DNA of 64,000 nt from Ornithinibacillus scapharcae TW25 (GCF_000190475.1 NZ_AEWH01000052.1:97108-161107), one strand, 5' to 3'. Positions 8,840-17,160 are shown, counted from the first letter of the stretch. The notes: generated by a model not told the origin, from the sequence alone. Made by a program: numbers and translations.

Positions 8840-9261
8840 CTTGCCTCCTCGACTGTATGGCTTAGTTCTACTGATTTTCGATATTCACCTTGTTCACAAC
8901 TAGCTAAGTACTTCAACCCCTTTTTATGTATAAGATAATATTTCTTTTCATCTATCCAATTGGAACGGATTAAATCTTGAGCTTCAAGTGTATGTAACAG
9001 TGTATATAGCTCGCCCTCCCTTTTGTGGAAACTAATTTCCCTTTTGCGATATAAATCAGTAGAAATATCATACCCATGTTTAGATTGATACCTAATGGAC
9101 TCCAACACAGCAAGTATAGTATCTTCCTTCCATATAGTAGTATGGCTTTGTTTTTTCCTAATGGTTTCTAATACGGCACTTTTCCGCTCGTCAGAAAATG
9201 AAACACCTTTAAAGACCGTTTTCTTCATTTCACTTCTCAGGTTTTTCATAGGTTCATTCAT
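8833..9261 (-). CDS. PadR-like winged-helix protein with an extra N-terminal segment
   Basis: Residues about 45-130 match a PadR-type winged helix (LESIRYQSKHGYDIS...EGELYTLLHTLEAQDLIRSNW...YYLIHKKGLKYL). The first 40 residues (MKKTVFKGVSFSDERKSAVLETI) are not part of PadR and resemble the N-terminal helices of small anti-sigma factors. In this position, directly after an ECF sigma gene (3-nt gap) and before a membrane protein, it could act as an anti-sigma factor, a repressor, or both. That role is inference. GGAGG lies 8 nt before the ATG. Confidence 0.7.
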   Translation of the reverse strand: MNEPMKNLRSEMKKTVFKGVSFSDERKSAVLETIRKKQSHTTIWKEDTILAVLESIRYQSKHGYDISTDLYRKREISFHKREGELYTLLHTLEAQDLIRSNWIDEKKYYLIHKKGLKYLASCEQGEYRKSVELSHTVEEARW

Positions 9262-9264
9262 TCT

Positions 9265-9813
9265 TCAAACCTCCTTCTTCATTTTGTTCTTAAGTAATTC
9301 TTTGGCACGTTTTAATCTCGTTTTCAATGTATTAACATTTACCTTTGTTACAGAACTAATCTCTGTTAAGGTCATTTCCTCATAATAGTGAAGAACAACA
9401 ACTTCCCTATACTTTACAGGTAATGACATGACAGCATAAGATAAACTTTTCTCTTGTTTATTTGCAATAACTTCTTCCTCTACTTGCTTGGAATTGGAAG
9501 GAGTCTCATTACCAATCTTTTCATTCAAAACTATTTTTCGATACTGCCAGCTTCTTAGATAGTCCTTACAATGATTACTAGCAATTCTGTATAGCCATGT
9601 TTTTATGGAAGATTGGTGGTTAAACTGCTCCAGCTTCTCATAGCATTTAATAAATATTTCTTGTGTTAAATCTTCTGCCGTTGCCAAATTCTTTACATAT
9701 GTAAATACAAGATGGAGGGTATCATCACCATAATCTTGCATTATTTCACTAATTATCTCTTCCTTACTAACCGTACTCTCTTCTGTAATGGTCAATGGTT
9801 CCGGTCTATTCAT
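9265..9813 (-). CDS. ECF RNA polymerase sigma factor
   Basis: The 182-residue sigma-70 family factor has region 2 (LHLVFTYVKNLATAEDLTQEIFIKCYEKL, then IKTWLYRIASNHCKDYLRSW) and region 4 (LPVKYREVVVLHYYEEMTLTEISSV...NTLKTRLKRAKELLK). A linker of about 50 residues joins them. It is first gene of a three-gene operon with the PadR-like and FtsW/RodA-like genes, which points to an envelope-stress response. An ECF-type promoter lies 25 nt upstream, so the gene probably controls itself. GGAAGGGG provides the ribosome binding site. The closest subgroup cannot be named with certainty. Confidence 0.88.
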   Translation of the reverse strand: MNRPEPLTITEESTVSKEEIISEIMQDYGDDTLHLVFTYVKNLATAEDLTQEIFIKCYEKLEQFNHQSSIKTWLYRIASNHCKDYLRSWQYRKIVLNEKIGNETPSNSKQVEEEVIANKQEKSLSYAVMSLPVKYREVVVLHYYEEMTLTEISSVTKVNVNTLKTRLKRAKELLKNKMKKEV

Positions 9814-9837
9814 TAAGTATCACCCCTTCCACTATGT

Positions 9838-9866
9838 TAGACGATACGAATCACTAATTGGTTTGA
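9838..9866 (-). promoter_or_regulatory. ECF-sigma promoter of the sigma/PadR/SEDS operon
   Basis: Minus strand TTCAAACC, then about 16 nt, then CGTCTA. This is the AAC-N16/17-CGTC layout of Bacillus ECF promoters (SigM/SigW/SigX type). It ends about 25 nt before the sigma-factor start codon, which gives a short leader holding only the ribosome binding site. Confidence 0.7.
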
Positions 9867-9938
9867 ATATATTAGAGATTTAAATTCACTTTTTCTTGAA
9901 TATCACTTTTTTTGCTACCATTATAGCGACTCTATAAA

Positions 9939-9995
9939 CATAAGAAAAACTAGCAATTCGCTAATTCTATTGCGAAAGTGCTAGCTTTTCTTATG
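9939..9995. repeat. large imperfect inverted repeat upstream of the ECF operon
   Basis: CATAAGAAAAACTAGCA (9939-9955) pairs with TGCTAGCTTTTCTTATG (9979-9995), one mismatch. A further TTCGC/GCGAA stem continues inside, so the whole 57 nt folds as one hairpin. No clean T-run follows on either strand. It may be a second terminator for the ABC operon or a small mobile or regulatory element. Confidence 0.5.
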
Positions 9996-10030
9996 CAGGC
10001 TAGAGAAATTTTATATCTACCTTTCTGCCA

Positions 10031-10067
10031 AAAAAATACCACTTGGATAGACCAAGCGGTTTTTTTC
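10031..10067. terminator. terminator downstream of the ABC transporter operon
   Basis: ACCACTTGG (10038-10046) pairs with CCAAGCGGT (10052-10060), one G-U pair, around a 5-nt loop. It has A7 on one side and T7 on the other. Confidence 0.8.
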
Positions 10068-10101
10068 TTGAATGGAGCTAAAGAAAGATAACAACTAACA
10101 G

Positions 10102-10905
10102 CTACCCCAACACTGCTCGATCGCTCTCAAACTGCTCTCCACGTATACGCTGAAATTCTTTTAATAGATCTTCAATGGTTAACTCCTGTTTCCTTTCACC
10201 ACGAATATCCAAAATAATTTGACCCTTATCCATCATTATGAGTCGATTACCTAAATCCAATGCTTGTTGCATATTATGCGTAACCATTAAAGTCGTTAAC
10301 CCATGTTCTGCGACGACTTCCTTTGTCAGGTTGGTAATCAATGCCGCTCTCGATGGATCAAGCGCCGCAGTATGCTCATCCAGCAGAAGGATATTAGGAT
10401 TGGTGAAAGTCGCCATTAGTAACGATAGTGCTTGGCGTTCTCCACCCGATAAAAGACCAACCTTTGCATTTAGACGGTCATCTAAACCTAAATTTAAGGT
10501 CTTTAAATGTTCTCTAAATTCTGCCTTACGAGATTTTGTAACCCCTGGCTTTAGCTTTCTTTTTCTTATTCTTGAAAATGCCATAGCGAGGTTTTCCTCA
10601 ATCGTCATGGATGGTGCCGTACCAGCCATTGGATCTTGGAAAACCCGTCCAATGTATGCTGAACGTTTGAATTCTGGAAGATTGGTTACATCCTTATCAG
10701 CAATAATAACTCCACCCACATCTGGTACTAGATTACCAGATATGACATTCATCAAAGTGGATTTACCAGCTCCATTACTACCGATTACCGTCACAAAGTC
10801 ACCTTCATGTAATTCAAGATTAATCCCTTGTAATGCTTTCTTTTCATCAGGAGTACCTTCATTAAATGTAATCGATACATCTTTTATTTGTAACATACTA
10901 GGCAC
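10102..10905 (-). CDS. ABC importer ATP-binding subunit (TrpZ-like)
   Basis: The 267-residue ATPase energises uptake by the neighbouring permease. Walker A is GSNGAGKST, the ABC signature is LSGGERQALSL, Walker B is NILLLDE followed by H/D-loops (HTAALDPS), and the switch His is in MVTHNMQQAL. The gene overlaps the permease end by 8 nt and is last in the order binding protein, permease, ATPase. The set belongs to the family that includes TrpXYZ (tryptophan/tyrosine) systems. The actual substrate is not shown by the sequence. Confidence 0.85.
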   Translation of the reverse strand: MPSMLQIKDVSITFNEGTPDEKKALQGINLELHEGDFVTVIGSNGAGKSTLMNVISGNLVPDVGGVIIADKDVTNLPEFKRSAYIGRVFQDPMAGTAPSMTIEENLAMAFSRIRKRKLKPGVTKSRKAEFREHLKTLNLGLDDRLNAKVGLLSGGERQALSLLMATFTNPNILLLDEHTAALDPSRAALITNLTKEVVAEHGLTTLMVTHNMQQALDLGNRLIMMDKGQIILDIRGERKQELTIEDLLKEFQRIRGEQFESDRAVLG

Positions 10906-11875
10906 CCTCCCTTACCTGTCCAAGTGCTTGACGCTTTTGTATCCTACGTTTTTTCTCTTTACGTGCTTGTAGAAGCTTAGGCGCAACTAGAGCAACAATA
11001 ACGATAAAGGCTGTTATCATTTTCATATCTCCAGTCTCTAAGAAATCCACACGAAGCGCTAACGTTACAACTATACGGTAAACGATAGCACCACCAATTA
11101 CTGCGATAGTTGCAATCGCAATGGTCTTCTTACCAAATAAAGCTTCCCCGATAATAACCGATGCAAGACCGATAACAATCATACCTATCCCCATGGACAC
11201 GTCAGCAAATCCACCTATTTGGGCAATAAGCGCCCCACTAAGTGCAACCATCGCATTTGAAATACCTACACCTAATACAATTAGATTGTCGGTATTCGCT
11301 GAGAAACTGCGAATCATTCGTTGATTATCCCCTGTTGCTCGTAGTGCTAATCCAATTTCTGTTTTCAAGAAATAATCCGTTAAGAATTTGATGGCTAAGA
11401 CGACAACGAACATGAATATGACAATAACCCATGTTGCCGGTGCCCTAGATCCAACGGCTTCGAAAATACCATTAAAGAAACTATCGATTCCAGCAGGCCA
11501 AATATCACGGAGCTGGGAAAAAATAGTTGGTTGACTGTGTAAAGAGACAGTCGGCGAATCCATGATACGTAGATTAATAGAATATAAGGCAATCATCATT
11601 AAAATACCTGATAACAACGCGTTAATTTTACCCTTTGTATGTAAAAGGCCGGTAATACATCCTGCTATAAATCCTGCTACGATTGCTAATAGTGTAGCTA
11701 CTATCGGTGATACACCATTTACTATAGATATAGCCGCTACTCCTGCACCTGTTACAAAGCTACCATCTACCGTTAAATCAGGAAAATCTAATACTCGGAA
11801 GGTTAAGTATACCCCTAAGGCCATAATTGCATATATAATTCCAGATTCAACAGCACCAAATAATGATAAAAGCAC
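10898..11875 (-). CDS. ABC importer permease subunit (TrpY-like)
   Basis: The 325-residue polytopic membrane protein has about eight hydrophobic helices and belongs to the branched-chain/sugar-type permease superfamily. The N terminus (FGAVESGIIYAIMALGVYLTFRVLDFPDLTVDG) is characteristic of permeases paired with ABC_sub_bind lipoproteins. GALIAQIGGFADVSMGIGMIVIGLASVIIGEAL near residue 215 is the conserved coupling region. A basic tail (RKEKKRRIQKRQ) faces the cytoplasm. It sits between the binding protein and ATPase genes of one operon. Confidence 0.85.
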   Translation of the reverse strand: MLLSLFGAVESGIIYAIMALGVYLTFRVLDFPDLTVDGSFVTGAGVAAISIVNGVSPIVATLLAIVAGFIAGCITGLLHTKGKINALLSGILMMIALYSINLRIMDSPTVSLHSQPTIFSQLRDIWPAGIDSFFNGIFEAVGSRAPATWVIVIFMFVVVLAIKFLTDYFLKTEIGLALRATGDNQRMIRSFSANTDNLIVLGVGISNAMVALSGALIAQIGGFADVSMGIGMIVIGLASVIIGEALFGKKTIAIATIAVIGGAIVYRIVVTLALRVDFLETGDMKMITAFIVIVALVAPKLLQARKEKKRRIQKRQALGQVREGA

Positions 11876-11931
11876 GTTTACTTACCTCCTTTTCCACACC
11901 CAATATGTGGAAGTTACTCAAGTAGAATAGA

Positions 11932-11953
11932 GAAGCAGGCCATAGCCTGCTTC
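11932..11953 (-). terminator. intercistronic hairpin between binding-protein and permease genes
   Basis: A 9-bp perfect stem (GAAGCAGGC / GCCTGCTTC) with a CATA loop lies in the gap between the lipoprotein gene and the permease gene. There is no T-run. It most likely protects the 3' end of the lipoprotein message, as in many importer operons where binding protein is made in excess. Confidence 0.5.
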
Positions 11954-11986
11954 ATGTTTGGACTTATAGGGTTCCTATCGATACTA

Positions 11987-12994
11987 TTAATTCGTTGCAG
12001 TTTCTACAAACTGAGCGTCTTTATCCCAATCAGCATTCCATTCAATACCTTGCTCTTCGGCAGCGCCCTTATTAATGAACAATTGAATTTCTGGTGGATA
12101 TTCCACATTAATATCCTGTGGTGATTTACCATTCTTTAAAATTTCTACTGCCATTTCACCGGTACGCTTACCGATTGTGAAGTAGTCAATACCAAACGTC
12201 ACAAAACCACCCTTAGCTAATGAGTCTGGCTCACCAACCACTAACGGAATATCTTGTTCATTGGCAACAGCTACAACACTTTCAAGTGCAGATACGACCA
12301 TGTTATCTGTCACAATATAGAATACATCGACATCACTAACTAAGGATGTCGCAGCTTGTTGAACTTCTGAAGAGTTAGCAACCGTACGTTCCTCAAACGT
12401 TAAAGAGGTCCCCTCTCCAGCCTCACGAACTGCTTCGATTTGTGTCACAGAGTTAGACTCCCCTGCATTATAAATTAATCCTACAGTTGCATCCGGGAAA
12501 TACTGGTCAATGAATTTAACTGTTTCCTGAATCGCATCTGGGTGCAGATCCACTACACCAGTAATATTTTCTCCTGGTTTATCCATTGCCTCTACAATAC
12601 CTGATTCAACTGCATCTGTAACAGAAGTAAATAAAACAGGTATATCCGTAGCATCCTTTGTTGCTTCTAGTGCAGATAGCGCTGCAGGTGTAGAGTTAGC
12701 AAATATCAGGTCAACATTATCCGCAACAAATCCATCTGAGATCGGTTTTAAGTTATTTTGATCCCCTTGTGCACTTTGAAAGTCATACTCTACATCAAGT
12801 CCCGCTTCCTCTAACGCTGCTTTAAAACCTTCATAAGCTTTATCTAAGGATGGATGCTCTACAATTTGAGAAGCTCCGATTTTAAATTTTTCACCACCAT
12901 CGCTACTACTACCATCCTCTTTCTCACTAGTACCACATGCAACAAGTAATACTAAACTTGTCAAAATGGAAACTAATATCAGAAGCTTTTTCAT
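11987..12994 (-). CDS. ABC importer substrate-binding lipoprotein (ABC_sub_bind, TrpX-like)
   Basis: A lipoprotein signal peptide (MKKLLILVSILTSLVLLVACG) has the lipobox LVAC, so the mature protein is anchored at the outer face of the membrane. The mature part is a two-lobe periplasmic-binding fold of the PF04392 type (FKIGASQIVEHPSLDKAYEG... and DVFYIVTDNMVVSALESVV). A Ser/Gly/Glu-rich linker follows the Cys. The ATG at 12994 is chosen because GAGGGGGAG lies 7 nt upstream; the GTG at 13012 is inside that site. It is first gene of the importer operon. The ligand is unknown; aromatic amino acids are the family precedent. Confidence 0.85.
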   Translation of the reverse strand: MKKLLILVSILTSLVLLVACGTSEKEDGSSSDGGEKFKIGASQIVEHPSLDKAYEGFKAALEEAGLDVEYDFQSAQGDQNNLKPISDGFVADNVDLIFANSTPAALSALEATKDATDIPVLFTSVTDAVESGIVEAMDKPGENITGVVDLHPDAIQETVKFIDQYFPDATVGLIYNAGESNSVTQIEAVREAGEGTSLTFEERTVANSSEVQQAATSLVSDVDVFYIVTDNMVVSALESVVAVANEQDIPLVVGEPDSLAKGGFVTFGIDYFTIGKRTGEMAVEILKNGKSPQDINVEYPPEIQLFINKGAAEEQGIEWNADWDKDAQFVETATN

Positions 12995-13041
12995 TTGAGT
13001 ACTCCCCCTCACTCTTCATAACTTTAAGTATAATTTGAGAA

Positions 13042-13069
13042 ATTATAACATACTGAAAAAAGCAGTCAA
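13042..13069 (-). promoter_or_regulatory. sigma-A promoter of the ABC importer operon
   Basis: On the minus strand TTGACT, 16 bp, then TATAAT preceded by TG one base upstream (extended -10). The transcription start is about 40 nt before the lipoprotein ATG. Confidence 0.75.
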
Positions 13070-13096
13070 GCTCGTTTTTTGATAATTCGAACATAT

Positions 13097-13110
13097 TGTA
13101 ACCGCTTACT
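13097..13110. promoter_or_regulatory. candidate cre (CcpA) site
   Basis: Minus strand AGTAAGCGGTTACA matches the cre consensus TGWAANCGNTNWCA at all but the first base. It is centred about 68 bp upstream of the predicted start of the importer transcript, a position more common for activation than repression. Confidence 0.4.
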
Positions 13111-13168
13111 CTTATGCCCTCAACATAGTTGGCGACTAGCAGAAAATTTTGTTTTCCCCCCTTAAAAA

Positions 13169-14188
13169 TTAGAAATGAACAACCTTTTCAATCGCCTTCT
13201 TCATGCGTTCTGGTGTCGGTAGGTAATGATTTTCCAAACTAAAAAATGGTACTGGCACATCAAATCCTGTTACCCTTTCTACAGGAGCTTTCAAATAAAG
13301 AAAAGCAGTATCATTAATGATGGAAACAACGTCATTTCCCAATCCACCAGTTCTCGGCGCTTCATGTATTACAACTGCACGACCTGTCTTTTTAACAGAT
13401 TCGGCAATGATGTCTTGATCAATAGGATATAGCGTTCGAAGATCAATTACTTCACAGCTAATACCTTTTTCTTTTAATTGGTTAGCAACCTTTTCAACTA
13501 ATGGAACCATTGCTCCCCAAGTTATTAATGTAACATCCTCACCATCTATTCGCTTTTTACCTTTTCCAATTTCGACGGTATAATATTCTGTCGGTACATC
13601 TTCACGGAAAGAGCGGTAATTATGCATTGGTTCCATAAATAACACTGGATCTGGGTCCTCAAATGCAGCTATAAATAACCCCTTTGCATCATAAGGTGTC
13701 GCAGGACAGACTACTTTTATTCCAGGCATATGTGTAAATAGTGCTTCAGCACTGTCTGAATGTATTTCAGGGGCTCTAACACCAGCACCAAAAGGCGCAC
13801 GAATTACTAATGGAACAGAAAACCTCCCCATGGTCCGTGCTCGAATTCGAGAAACATGTGTCATGATTTGATCATAAGCCGGATAGATAAACCCCATAAA
13901 TTGGATTTCTGCGATTGGCTTCATGCCGTTTACTGCTAAACCAACCGATGTTCCGATAATTCCTGATTCCGATAGAGGAGTGTCTATTACACGATCTGGT
14001 CCATGTTTTTCTTGTAAACCATCTGTAGCACGAAACACACCACCGTTTTTCCCAACGTCCTCACCCAGTATTAAAGCATTCTCATCTCTTTCTAGAACCA
14101 TATCCATTCCTTCATTAATCGCTTGTATTAATGTCAGTTTCTTCGTGGCAACATTTGATTTGGTTTTTTGGTCCATTTCTGTAGTCAT
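13169..14188 (-). CDS. 2-oxo acid dehydrogenase E1 component, beta subunit
   Basis: The 339-residue TPP-dependent E1 beta subunit partners with the E1 alpha gene just upstream. It shows the transketolase pyrimidine-domain region (LILGEDVGKNGGVFRATDGLQEKHGPDRVIDTPLSE) with the catalytic Glu in PLSESG. The C-terminal domain has SCEVIDLRTLYPID and RAVVIHEAPRTGGLG. Together the pair decarboxylates a 2-oxo acid and passes the acyl group to a lipoyl E2. Neither E2 nor E3 is in the window. GGGGGGAG, inside the end of the alpha gene, is the ribosome binding site. Substrate is open: pyruvate, branched-chain or phenylpyruvate. Confidence 0.87.
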   Translation of the reverse strand: MTTEMDQKTKSNVATKKLTLIQAINEGMDMVLERDENALILGEDVGKNGGVFRATDGLQEKHGPDRVIDTPLSESGIIGTSVGLAVNGMKPIAEIQFMGFIYPAYDQIMTHVSRIRARTMGRFSVPLVIRAPFGAGVRAPEIHSDSAEALFTHMPGIKVVCPATPYDAKGLFIAAFEDPDPVLFMEPMHNYRSFREDVPTEYYTVEIGKGKKRIDGEDVTLITWGAMVPLVEKVANQLKEKGISCEVIDLRTLYPIDQDIIAESVKKTGRAVVIHEAPRTGGLGNDVVSIINDTAFLYLKAPVERVTGFDVPVPFFSLENHYLPTPERMKKAIEKVVHF

Positions 14189-14189
14189 C

Positions 14190-15245
14190 TTACTCCCCCC
14201 CTAAAAGTTGAAGATAGGAATTTTTTTGTTCCATTAGCTGTTCTGGCGGGTTAGCATAAACATGGTCAAATAAATCCTCCACATTCGCTTTCGGATAAGC
14301 TTCCATCTCTTTTACAGCTGCTTCAATCTCTTCTTCTACTTTACTCTGGGTCGTTGCAATAAACTCATCCTCATAGTAGCCTTGATTCTTCATAAACCTC
14401 TCTAATCGAACGATCGGGTCTACAACATCCTGACCAAGTCCTTCTGGTCTATATTTAGTGGGGTCGTCAGCTGTTGTGTGTGCACCTGTACGCCATGTTA
14501 CCGCTTCAATCAGTGTTGGTCCATTACCAGAACGAGCACGTTTAATAGCCTCTTGCATTTCAAAATACACCGCAAAGAAGTCATTCCCATCTACCCGTAC
14601 ACTCGGTATATCATAGGCAACACCTTTTTGGGCAATAGTCCTAGAATTCATTTGCCTTTCAAATGGGACTGAAATGGCATAACCATTATTTTGGTTAAAA
14701 AATATGGTTGGGGTTTGAAATACACTTGCAAAATTTAACCCCTCATGGAAATCCCCTTCAGAAGTAGCGCCGTCTCCAAAATAGGCGATTGCAATATTGT
14801 CCGTTCCTTTTCGCTTTTCAGCCCACGAAGCTCCAACTGCATGCAATAGTTGTGTAGCAATTGGAACTGCTGCAGGAAATATATTCTTTCCTTCTGGGGG
14901 GACACAACCTTCCAGACGCCCATTCCAATAAAGAAATGTTCTCGTCATGTTTGAACCAAATGTTAACATTGCCCCGTGATCTCGGTATGTAGGAAATAGC
15001 CAATCATTCTCTCTTAATGCAAGTGCACTACCAACCTGTGATGCTTCTTGCCCCTCAAATGGTGGATAGGTTCCAATTCTCCCTTGCCTTTGCAAGCTCT
15101 TTGCTTTCTTATCAAAAGTTCGAATTCGATACATATGATAGTATGCATTCTGTGCTAGTTCTTTGCTAATCTGTGACGAAGAACTAGTATCTACTAAGTT
15201 ACCCTGATCGTCTATTACCTGTTTCATTGGGTATGCCTTATTCAT
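14190..15245 (-). CDS. 2-oxo acid dehydrogenase E1 component, alpha subunit
   Basis: The 351-residue E1 alpha binds TPP through GDGATSEGDFHEGLN...NQNN, the standard GDG-NN motif near residues 170-200. The N-terminal RQGRIGTYPPFEGQEASQVG and FPTYRDHGAM segments are typical of Gram-positive PdhA/AcoA-like E1 alpha. Its promoter carries a copy of the palindrome found at paaA and a cre-like site, so it looks co-regulated with phenylacetate genes and repressed by glucose. A possible role is making an acyl-CoA from an aromatic 2-oxo acid with an E2 encoded elsewhere; this is inference. Confidence 0.87.
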   Translation of the reverse strand: MNKAYPMKQVIDDQGNLVDTSSSSQISKELAQNAYYHMYRIRTFDKKAKSLQRQGRIGTYPPFEGQEASQVGSALALRENDWLFPTYRDHGAMLTFGSNMTRTFLYWNGRLEGCVPPEGKNIFPAAVPIATQLLHAVGASWAEKRKGTDNIAIAYFGDGATSEGDFHEGLNFASVFQTPTIFFNQNNGYAISVPFERQMNSRTIAQKGVAYDIPSVRVDGNDFFAVYFEMQEAIKRARSGNGPTLIEAVTWRTGAHTTADDPTKYRPEGLGQDVVDPIVRLERFMKNQGYYEDEFIATTQSKVEEEIEAAVKEMEAYPKANVEDLFDHVYANPPEQLMEQKNSYLQLLGGE

Positions 15246-15286
15246 TTAATAACCTCCAACCAAAAGTCTAGTCTAGTAAACACTTT

Positions 15287-15307
15287 TATTAACGCTTACA
15301 CATTATA
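15287..15307 (-). promoter_or_regulatory. -10 box and cre-like site of the E1 alpha/beta operon
   Basis: On the minus strand TATAAT (15302-15307) is followed immediately by TGTAAGCGTTAATA (15287-15300). This matches the cre consensus TGWAANCGNTNWCA at 13 of 14 positions and would cover the transcription start, the usual position for CcpA repression. No clear -35 is visible. Confidence 0.6.
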
Positions 15308-15317
15308 GATTTTTAAT

Positions 15318-15338
15318 ATGACGTTATTTTAACGTTAT
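15318..15338. promoter_or_regulatory. proposed PaaX operator at the E1 promoter
   Basis: ATGACGTT, ATTTT, AACGTTAT: the same 8-5-8 palindrome as at paaA with one mismatch. It lies 11-31 bp upstream of the E1 alpha -10 box, over the place of the -35 element. Confidence 0.55.
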
Positions 15339-15396
15339 TTTATCATTATGTAATAATGTGGTCAATTAATTTTTAGAAAACTTATTATTTTTAGAC

Positions 15397-16365
15397 TTAT
15401 CTAGAGGAGGATAGAGAATTTAATTGCTCTAAACCTGCACTCACTTGCTGCCTAGCAGTTTTCATCATATCTTCTAACAACTCACTAACGAATGGGATAT
15501 CTTGAATCAAACCAGTTACCTGACCTCCATTAAGGAAACCATTTTCTAAGTCTCCTTTTATAGCACCTAATACATGATGCTTTTCTGAAGTTATTCTATT
15601 AAACTCTTGTGCTGAAACCCCATGTTTCTCTTTATCTAGTAGTTCCATTACATAACTCGTTTGGAGCACTCTCCTTATTCTCCCCAAGCTTCTCCCTATA
15701 ATGATGGCATCTGTGCCACTTGCTTGAATTAGTTGCTCCTTATAACGCTCATGAAATGGTGCCTCTTGAGTTGCAATAAATCGAGTTCCAATTTGAACAC
15801 CTTCCGCTCCTAGCATTAGGGCTGCTGCTAGTCCTTTCCCATCACCAATACCGCCAGCAGCAACTACTGGTTTACGTACACTTCGGACGATCTGGGGGAT
15901 TAACGTAAATGTTGTAAGCTCTAAAGCAGAATTAATCCCTGCCGCTTCATACCCTTCCGCTACAATGATATCTGCACCGGCAGCTTCTGCTTTGATTGCA
16001 TGCTTCTCAGAAGCAACAATCGCCATGACTATCTTTCCGTATTCATGAAGCTTCGGAATATATGGAGCAGGATTACCTGCTGATAAAGATACAATTGGTA
16101 TATCATACGCAATACTTAGCTCTAACAAACTTTCTACATATGGGGTCACCGTAATAGCGATATTTAATGCAAATGGCTTATCCGTTATGGTCTTTAACTC
16201 CCGGATGATCACTTCGACTTCTTCTGGGGTCATTGTTCCACACCCAATAGTCCCTAATCCACCTGCCTCCGAAACAGCAGCAGCAAGTTTTGCATTAGAG
16301 ATATTTCCCATTCCCCCTTGAATAATGGGGTATTTAATATTTAGTAGATTGGTTACTCGATTCAT
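15397..16365 (-). CDS. nitronate monooxygenase family FMN protein
   Basis: The 322-residue TIM-barrel flavoprotein belongs to the 2-nitropropane dioxygenase/nitronate monooxygenase family. Visible motifs are YPIIQGGMGNISNAKLAAAVSEAGGLGTIG at the N terminus, the flavin-phosphate loop VVAAGGIGDGKGLAAALMLGAEGVQIGTRF, and IIVAEGYEAAGI. Family members oxidise nitronates, and FabK relatives reduce enoyl-ACP, so the reaction here cannot be fixed. It is last gene of the long paa operon (14 nt after an enoyl-CoA hydratase gene), a position suggesting a role in acyl-CoA catabolism or detoxification. Confidence 0.8.
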   Translation of the reverse strand: MNRVTNLLNIKYPIIQGGMGNISNAKLAAAVSEAGGLGTIGCGTMTPEEVEVIIRELKTITDKPFALNIAITVTPYVESLLELSIAYDIPIVSLSAGNPAPYIPKLHEYGKIVMAIVASEKHAIKAEAAGADIIVAEGYEAAGINSALELTTFTLIPQIVRSVRKPVVAAGGIGDGKGLAAALMLGAEGVQIGTRFIATQEAPFHERYKEQLIQASGTDAIIIGRSLGRIRRVLQTSYVMELLDKEKHGVSAQEFNRITSEKHHVLGAIKGDLENGFLNGGQVTGLIQDIPFVSELLEDMMKTARQQVSAGLEQLNSLSSSR

Positions 16366-16380
16366 GTTATCCCCCCTTCA

Positions 16381-17160
16381 TTATTCACCTTTAAAAACCG
16401 GTACCCTCTTTTCACTAAAAGCTTGTAAAGCTTCTAATCTATCTGCAGTTGGTATAGTTAATTCATAGGCTTTTGCTTCGATATCAAGACCCGTTTTAAT
16501 ATCTGTGTTCATCCCTAGCGAAATAGCGTACTTTGCTTGTGTTACTGCAATTGGACCATTTTGTAGGATTTGTTTAGCTAGAATCTCGCATTCCTCCATA
16601 AGTGTAATCTGATCGACAACCTTTAGAACTGCACCAAGTTCACAAGCCTCTTCTGCGGTTATCTTCTTTGCTGTTAAAATTAACTCCTTTGCTTTCATCT
16701 CACCAACCAATCTTGGTAATCGCTGTGTACCACCTGCACCGGGAATAATAGCCCAACTAGTTTCAGTAAGACCCATTTTGGCACCTGTTACCGCGATAAC
16801 AAAATCACACGCAATCATGAGCTCAAAGCCTCCCCCAAAGCAGTACCCGTTCACCGCAGCAATGGTTGGCTGTGGAAGATTTGCTATCGCATCGAAACAA
16901 TCCCGAATTGCCTTCACATTCCTTCTAACTTCGGATTCCGTTAATGTTTTTCTTTCTTTTAAGTCGGCACCAGCACTAAACGCCTTTTTACCTGATCCAG
17001 TAATAATTACCGCTCTAACTTCTCTATCAACATGTATTTGGCTAGTAATCTTCTGCAATTCTAATAACATTTGATAATTAAAAGCGTTCAATGCTTCTTC
17101 TCGATTTAATGTGATATAGGCAATATTACTTTTCTTCTCATATAAAACAGTTTGCATCAT
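16381..17160 (-). CDS. enoyl-CoA hydratase/isomerase family protein (third copy)
   Basis: The 259-residue crotonase-fold protein keeps both catalytic glutamates of true hydratases: in GGGFELMIACD and in the segment GLTETSWAIIPGAGGTQRL. The oxyanion-hole motif AFSAGADLKE is present. It is the third crotonase gene of the operon, after paaF and paaG, and is most like short-chain or methylglutaconyl-CoA hydratases. It may hydrate an intermediate handled by the ring-opening branch of the pathway, since no fused PaaZ is present; that is inference. Confidence 0.8.
   Translation of the reverse strand: MMQTVLYEKKSNIAYITLNREEALNAFNYQMLLELQKITSQIHVDREVRAVIITGSGKKAFSAGADLKERKTLTESEVRRNVKAIRDCFDAIANLPQPTIAAVNGYCFGGGFELMIACDFVIAVTGAKMGLTETSWAIIPGAGGTQRLPRLVGEMKAKELILTAKKITAEEACELGAVLKVVDQITLMEECEILAKQILQNGPIAVTQAKYAISLGMNTDIKTGLDIEAKAYELTIPTADRLEALQAFSEKRVPVFKGE

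Noticed and set aside
9939-9995. Large hairpin as a possible miniature transposable element
   Set aside because: No target-site duplication or second copy was found in the window, so it is listed only as an inverted repeat.
10238-10972. Open frame of 244 codons opposite the ABC ATPase gene
   Set aside because: It is antisense to Walker and signature motifs of a clear ATPase and its Cys/Ser/Pro-rich composition is typical of a shadow frame.
13013-13168. T-box leader for the TrpXYZ-like transporter
   Set aside because: TrpXYZ operons elsewhere can have T-boxes, but neither the T-box consensus nor a specifier loop and antiterminator are visible here.
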